From Cladorrhinum sp. PSN259 (taxonomy: Eukaryota > Ascomycota > Sordariomycetes > Sordariales > Podosporaceae), in contig MU867069.1 in the NCBI GenBank assembly GCA_033725935.1, positions 186,001-250,000 on the forward strand: 64,000 nucleotides of DNA. The letters are read 5' to 3'. Numbering within the stretch: the stretch's first letter is position 1; the number at the start of each line of letters is the position of its first letter. Positions 58,576 to 64,000 of the stretch are shown in pieces. The notes beneath the pieces are model-generated. The model made no database searches. It was not told where the DNA came from and was given only the letters and a program-made list of their open reading frames with translations. Made by a program: the position numbers and the translations under genes.

Positions 58576-60765
58576 CGCATCATCTTGAAATTCCCTTCTT
58601 CATCGTCTACTTCACGCGTTTCGTGTACAAAAGTTCCAGGTTCGCTTCTTCTTTTTTTTCCTTTCTTCTTCTTGCCCCGAGAGAGTTCGTTACAGTTCCT
58701 TTTTTTTTTTTTTTTTTTGCCCCTCGTTCTACTTGGAATCCTCGTGCATCGAACTACCTGCCGGTCGGTTCCGTCGTTTCGTGCTCGTTGTTCAAGTTCA
58801 TGATAAGTTTCCGTCTTCGCCGTAATTTTAAATCGACCATCGTTATGAAGCTCGTTCTCGCATGTAGCTAGCTAGGTACCTGAATTCATCCCGTTCTCCG
58901 TGCGTTCGTGTTCCTTTTTCTTTTGTTTTCTTTTTTTTTTTTCCCCGTTGTTTTTGTAAGTTTTCTTCCTAGGGTAGGTAGGGGGGTGCTGTAGTGTCCT
59001 TTTCCGTATCCGACTTTCGTAGGGTAGGTAGAAATGATGAACCGTTTATGTGTATATGTATGTACTTTCTTTGTGGCGGGTTGTGAGCCGAGTCCTCTCT
59101 CCCCTTTCCGAGTTGGTTCCAGGTGAATCCGATCCCATCCCTCCCTCCGTGGGTTGTTGATCCCTTTCTTACCGCGTTGAAGTTCGTAAGGGTGGTATGG
59201 GGTAGCGTAAAAATATCTGGTATGGCATCCCAATCCCATCCCACGGCATCTCGACGTCAGTATCTCAGCGTCAGTATCAATCCCAGCTCATGTATATCCC
59301 AACCCATCCAATTCCATCCCATCCCGTCCCCTTCATCCCTCCCATATTCCCGTTGGCCATTGACCACGAATGATTATTATTCCTTTCAGTTCTGTCCATC
59401 GCCCTTCAATAGTTGGTTCATTCACTGACGTTGTGGATTCCAAATCCTGTCGTCGACTTCCTGCTTCTGTGGCCTGGCTGGGTACCCGGTTGACGATCTC
59501 CAGTACTAGTATCACTAGTAACTCTAGGTAGGTACCAACCCACAGAGAAGAAAAAAAGACCTGCTGTTGTGTTGTGTAGGTAATTAATTGCTTTGCTGAC
59601 CTAGGTGGTTTGCTGATCTGTGTTGCCACCGTATGTTGGTTGTTCCTGTTGCTGCGGTTGTTCCTGTTGCTGTTGATATCACTATGGTTCCCCGTTGTTG
59701 TCGCTCCCTAGTGGTGTTACAGTTCTCGTTTTAGTTGTTGTTGTTGTCGTTTCCCATTTTTCCTCGTTCTAATGCCGTTCCACACTACTAAAGTATTTCC
59801 AACAACATCGTGATATTCCGTATGCGTATAAATATCGACATCGCAGGTAGGAAAGCAAATATTGATGCCAGGAGTTGAGAAACAAAAATCGAGTTCGAAA
59901 TTCTTCATAGAAGGAGGCAATCGGTATCCAAAAAAAGAGTCAAGAGTCGGTTTGATTATCGATTCCAACGGTGGAAAGTCCAGTGGTAACAGAGGCCAGA
60001 GAAGGTTTCCAAACACCCATAGGCAACGTAAAGACACAACATGCACGCAGAGGATCAACACCGGAAACCACAGGGATATCAAGACATCAAACACGCAGCG
60101 CATAACACGCAAAGCACAGCAGCACCCACATCACCAAATCAAGGAAAGAACTAAAGTATAAAAGAACGCATGGTTTTGTTTTCTGTAATGGTCGAATATC
60201 ATTCCGAGATACGAGTGAAGTTCCTAGCCATACCAGCAAGAAGTATCGCCCGACCGTTCGTGGGAATAGAAGAGAGAAAAAGACCATGCATAGATGACAG
60301 CCTCGAGAATCTTAAAAGATGTCGTCGAGCTGCCTTGGCAAAAAGGAAATAAAAACCTCCGATGAACTACCGGCAACAACAAAGCTGTCTCGTGGACAGC
60401 CAAATAAAACCGGGGAGAAAAAAAGGAGAGAATCCTGTAAACGAACCAACCAAGGGATATAATGGCCACCAAACCTCAAGCCAACTGATTCATCCCTGTC
60501 TTTTTCGAAGTCCCTGCGTCCCAAGTCATAAAACGATGCGCGAATAAAAAGTCGCACAGAAAAAGCGCAAGGAGATGTCAACGAGACCAGAACGCCGAGC
60601 AATGCCGAAAGGACAGAGCATGCGAGTCGGAGGTGGAAAACTTAAGGACTTGTGTGCGGAAAGAAGAACTGATGAACTCAAAAGAAAATCGAAGTCTTCA
60701 TGCTTTTAGATCCCCTTGCGCCACCCAAACGCCGTGCGATTTCAAGGACTGGAATTGGCAGAAAA

Positions 60766-62157
60766 TTACTATTGATTATGGTTAGCACCGTCCATCTCGA
60801 GTACGCGTGTTGTGTGACTATAGACTAACCTGCATGGAACCCGGAGGAGGGGGACCCTGAGCAGGGTTGCCACCATAGGGACCACCCGGGCCGCCATAGG
60901 GACCGCCAGGACCACCGTGAGGGGGAGGGATGGCAGCAGTGTTCAAGTAATGGGGAGGGGGGGGAGCGGGGCGATAGGGAGTACCGACACCAGAGTTGTT
61001 CTGCGACCGACCCCAAGACAGACGGACGCGAGAGTTGCCGATGGGGTAACCTTGCATCTGGTTGATAGCCATCTCGGCAGCGTGACGATGGACAAACTGA
61101 ACGAAGCCGCAGCCCTTTCCGGGAGGGATCTTGACGTAGGTGATCTCGCCGAAGCCCTGGAAGAAGGAACGAAGCTCATCCTCGGTGACATAGCCGGAGA
61201 GGCCACCAACGAACACGGTGGTGTTGTTGGGGTCGGTGAACTGGTTCATGGGTTGCATCGGATTGAAGCCGCCCTGGTTGTAGTAGGGAGGCACGCCCCA
61301 CATGGGAGCAGCTTGACCGGCGACGGGAGCCATCATCTGATTGCCGGGCTGTTGGTGGCCGTACTGGTGAGAGCTAGGGAATGGTCAGTCATGCTTTGAT
61401 AGACTAGATGGCATCTGTTCTGGACTTACCGGGTCTTGGGAGTGGCAGTTGAGATGCGCATGGGACGGTTGCCGCAGTACACACCCTGCATCTCGACAAG
61501 GGCGCGCTGTTGATCTTGCTCGTCGCTGAAGCGAACGAAGCCGTATCCACGGGATTGGCCGGTCATCGCATCGGTCATGATCTTAGCCGACTTGCATGAA
61601 GGGAAACGGGCCTGGAACAGCGAGACAAGAACGAACTCGTTGACTTCGGGACCGAGGTCACCAACGAAGATGCTATACTCAGGGCCACGGTCATCGCGAC
61701 GGTCAACGAGGCCGCCACCGGAAGCCCAGTTGAGCTTGAAGACACGGGAGGAGTTGGGGACGGGATTGCCATTGAGACCCAGGGCCTTCTGGGCAGCCTC
61801 GGAGGTGTTGAACTCAACGAAGCAGTAACCAGCATTGCTTGACATGTGATTAGCGTGAGAACAACGAGTGACAAAAGTCAGATCAAGGACAGATACGTAC
61901 CCGGAGTTGCGGTCGCGGATGACCTTCACCTGCACCTGCTCGCCAGCCACGGAGGAGAACACGTTCTTGATGAAGTTCTCGTCCATCCAGCCCTCCATCT
62001 CTCCCATCCAGAGGGTCTTTGCAGCCTCGCTGGTGGAAGGAGCGGGAGGGGCAGTAGCAAGGGTGGGAGCAGGGAAGGGAGCGTCTGCGCCGGTGCCGTT
62101 GAGGTTGGGGACAGCGCCCGCAGCGCCCTGGCCGCCAGAGGGGACGTAGTCGGACAT
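60766..62157 (-). CDS. RNA-binding protein with three RRMs (TIA-1/Nam8/Csx1-like), four exons
   Basis: The CDS is complement(join(60766..60768,60830..61373,61430..61837,61901..62157)), 403 aa. Three RNA-recognition motifs are seen: the first from KTLWMGEM with RNP1-like AGYCFVEF, the second from YSIFVGDL with RGYGFVRF, the third from TTVFVGGL with CGFVQFV. The C-terminus is Pro/Gly-rich with PYGGPGG repeats. This is the layout of Nam8/Ngr1/Csx1 and TIA-1 proteins, which bind U-rich RNA and act in splicing or mRNA stability. The last exon carries only the stop codon TAA; reading into intron 3 instead would add three residues. A 5' UTR intron (62160-62302) removes upstream ATGs and supports the start at MSDYVPSGG. 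Intron 1 ends in AAG with a CTAAT branch motif. Confidence 0.93.
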
Positions 62158-62159
62158 TG

Positions 62160-62302
62160 CTGTGATGACCATGTCAGTATTTGTTCATCTCCGTATAGAC
62201 GAGAAGTTTTTTTTTTTTGAAAAGATGGATCCTGGCCCGGCACGCCCGGCCAACGACAGAACGAGCGACTCGCTCAAAATATCGTGAGAATTTGCGACTT
62301 AC
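62160..62302 (-). other. Probable 5' UTR intron of the RRM gene
   Basis: GTAAGT donor at 62302, CTGAC branch and CACAG acceptor ending at 62160, two bases before the start codon. The intron contains an ATG opening a short upstream frame and a second in-frame ATG, both of which splicing would delete. Confidence 0.6.
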
Positions 62303-62725
62303 TGGACTACCAGAAGACGGCGCAAATGTAGAGTGTTGTCCAAGTGTTTCGGGGTCTGGGTGAAGCAAAGACTCGTCGATGGGTGTGGGTGAAGGACGAC
62401 GGCCTTGTCTGAGGTGGTGGTGGTGTGGTAAGTGGAAGTGGTGAGGTAAGGTGAGAGGTTTAGAGGATGAGGCAGATTTGGAAAAAAGAAGTGGAACTCC
62501 ACTATCACGTGCGACTCCACGTGGCCTTGGAAAGAGAGAGTATTGTGTAATTTTTTTTTAAAACAACAAGGTATTGGAGAGCGAGGAGGATGAGGGTGGT
62601 GGAGATGGGAACGTAAATGAAAACAATGGGCGGGGGGTTCAAATCGCCGGCACTCGCTGACTGACTGGACGACGTGGAGCCCAATCTAAACCCTCTGGTT
62701 CAATAAGAACAACAGGGGAACTAAC
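62303..62725. other. Promoter and 5' leader of the RRM gene
   Basis: Mixed sequence with a short T tract near 62551. No gene seen. Confidence 0.5.
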
Positions 62726-63196
62726 CTAGACGGCAGATTTAGGAATAAGGTCTGTCATTGTCCCCAAAGCGACAACGGCAAAAGCCACCAGGACAGCGAT
62801 GAATGACACCACAGAGATGCTTTGATATTCTGCCCCAGCTTGAAGAATCGGCCGAGACCTTGCCGCCGATTCCTGAGCTTCTATCATCTGAAGTGACTCT
62901 TCAAAGACCGAACCCGAATAGAAAAAGGGCGTATTGTTGTTTGTGGCGCATGGCCAGCAAAACAATATACATAGAGACTCGTGATTGAGCATGGATACGT
63001 GATCAGGGCAGCCTCTCCCGACTTCAGAATCACTGACTGGAAAGAGCTCCCAAAGATGAGAGAGCTCGACGTCCGGAGATGAATGTTGTAATAATGATGC
63101 TGATGGTGTAGTGGAGGGATACTTGCTCAGCTCCGTTCCACGGCTGAGGCGGCGCGATACAAGCACACCGTCAAAGCGCGGGAGGAGAATCACCAT
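62726..63196 (-). CDS. Small protein with C-terminal membrane anchor (candidate)
   Basis: Open frame of 156 aa with coding-like codon use. The first 100 residues are polar with several Cys (FCWPCATNNN). A hydrophobic segment near residues 125-146 (VVSFIAVLVAFAVVALGT) followed by a short tail suggests a tail-anchored protein of the ER or outer mitochondrial membrane. The frame is also open for about 10 codons upstream of this ATG. A possible first mini-exon with MATNSS at about 63433 has a GTATGC donor, but I could not connect it in frame. No family recognised. Confidence 0.4.
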   Translation of the reverse strand: MVILLPRFDGVLVSRRLSRGTELSKYPSTTPSASLLQHSSPDVELSHLWELFPVSDSEVGRGCPDHVSMLNHESLCILFCWPCATNNNTPFFYSGSVFEESLQMIEAQESAARSRPILQAGAEYQSISVVSFIAVLVAFAVVALGTMTDLIPKSAV

Positions 63197-64000
63197 AGGG
63201 ATAAGAAGGCAGTGTGCCCGATATCAGCTTCCAAAGAAGCAGAGAACCGATCGCGCCGAATTCTCAGAAAAGAGCTTCGTGAGATGCTTCGGGTCGCGAT
63301 GGTCGCCCCAAGAAGGTCGACCAGACGACGAAAACACGACTTCGTGTAACGGCGCCAAGCAGGATGATGGAAAGGTGTAGCGGTAATTGTAGCAGACAAA
63401 TAGAAATGGCATACCTGATGAGTTCGTCGCCATGATGATGTTGTTGTATATTTCGAGTTCTTTGAGTGGTGAGAAAAGGAAGTCTGGGAACTCGAGAGAA
63501 GGAAAAGGTTGGAAGGAGAGGAAGTTTAAGTAGTCGAGAAAAGTCAAAAGGTGGAAGGAGAGAAAGCCCCAGTGCGGTTTGGTGGTCGGTGGATGACCCG
63601 GTCAAGTCAAATGGCCCAAGGTAGAAAGTGAGGGAAGTTGGAAGGAACGACAAAGGTCGTAGGTGTGGACAAGGAATTTAGGAAGAGTAAGTGGGCGGGC
63701 GGTGTAAGAGCGGGACGGCAGAATGTCTTGATGGGGGGTTCCTGGTGTACACAGCGGCCCTAGAGAGTCATAGAGACCCCAGATGGAAGCTAGATGAATG
63801 CCCCCAGTAGCACCCATGGTGGCTACTGTCCCAAACAGTGACCCGGAACAGTCGCTTGACGGGTTCCAGATCTACTCGGGGCCTTGAGGAATATGACAAA
63901 CTGATATTGAGGACTTCCTAGGGCGCGAGCATTAATGGAGAAGACTTACTAATAGATAGCGATCCTCGGAGGATGGTAGCAGAATAGGAAAATGTACGCT
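63197..64000. other. Right edge of window
   Basis: The upstream flank of the candidate tail-anchored protein, possibly with its first exon near 63433. Overlapping minus-strand frames here are pyrimidine-rich low-complexity leader. No other gene is seen up to the window end. Confidence 0.45.

Larger units (their letters stand above)
53440..60765. other. 7.3-kb region nearly free of genes
   Basis: No gene with a domain was found. A 51-residue acidic ORF at 54836-54991 is listed separately. Around 57068-57420 (+) there are intron-like borders and a coding-like frame (MLGFESLARVKTTLARES), but no consistent start or end. From 58200 to 59800 the plus strand is strongly pyrimidine-rich with CCATT and CCAGT tandems and a T tract at about 58700-58718. 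Part of this may be the 3' UTR of the RRM gene to the right or an unannotated leader or non-coding transcript. Confidence 0.4.

Noticed and set aside
58153..58803. 216-codon plus-strand frame
   Set aside because: Low-complexity Phe/Leu/Ser/Pro from a pyrimidine-rich tract.

Overview
The window is nuclear DNA of a filamentous ascomycete, most likely a sordariomycete. The genes are split by short introns of about 50-75 bases with GTAAGT-like donors and CTGAC/CTAAC branch motifs. The proteins belong to typical mould families: Pth11-type fungal rhodopsin receptors, DUF4360, a CBM1-GH5 cellulase, an ascomycete class II peroxidase and a GPI-anchored aspartyl protease. No bacterial-style operons, rRNA genes, intact tRNA genes or recognisable intact transposons were seen. 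All exon coordinates were worked out by hand from splice signals, reading frame and family conservation.

Layout. 1.2-5.9 kb: an MFS exporter (+) faces a MATE exporter (-) tail to tail. 9.5-10.2 kb: a small secreted DUF4360 protein (-). 12.1-13.2 kb: a formate/nitrite transporter (-). 16.3-17.6 kb: an unknown multi-pass membrane protein (-). 18.3-20.2 kb: a fungal rhodopsin-type seven-helix receptor (-). 23.6-24.6 kb: a lysine-rich coiled-coil protein (-). 25.9-37.0 kb is the densest part: a secreted carboxylesterase homologue (+) that appears to lack its catalytic triad, a CBM1-GH5 endoglucanase (+), a divergent protein kinase (-), a secreted class II haem peroxidase (-) and a GPI-anchored aspartyl protease (+). 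37.1-37.7 kb: a small membrane-protein candidate (-). 38.85-41.4 kb: a purine-rich region with many copies of a short ATCRCA word. 42.3-43.1 kb: two small ORFs (+). 47.2-49.2 kb: an APC-family amino acid/choline/GABA-type permease (-). 52.0-52.3 kb: a glycine-rich small protein (-). 52.9-53.4 kb: remnants of an RRM gene (-). 53.4-60.8 kb: a long stretch with almost no genes, with pyrimidine-rich low complexity at 58.2-59.8 kb. 60.8-62.2 kb: a three-RRM RNA-binding protein (-) whose stop codon is alone in its last exon. 62.7-63.2 kb: a possible tail-anchored small protein (-).

Together the genes suggest a plant-matter-degrading or plant-associated lifestyle: small-molecule exporters, nitrogen-source uptake (nitrite/formate and amino acid carriers), a surface receptor, and four secreted or surface enzymes clustered within about 11 kb. 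I found no clear new multi-gene system. The observations most worth following up are the apparently dead esterase, the ATCRCA-rich region, the divergent kinase and the N-terminally extended peroxidase.
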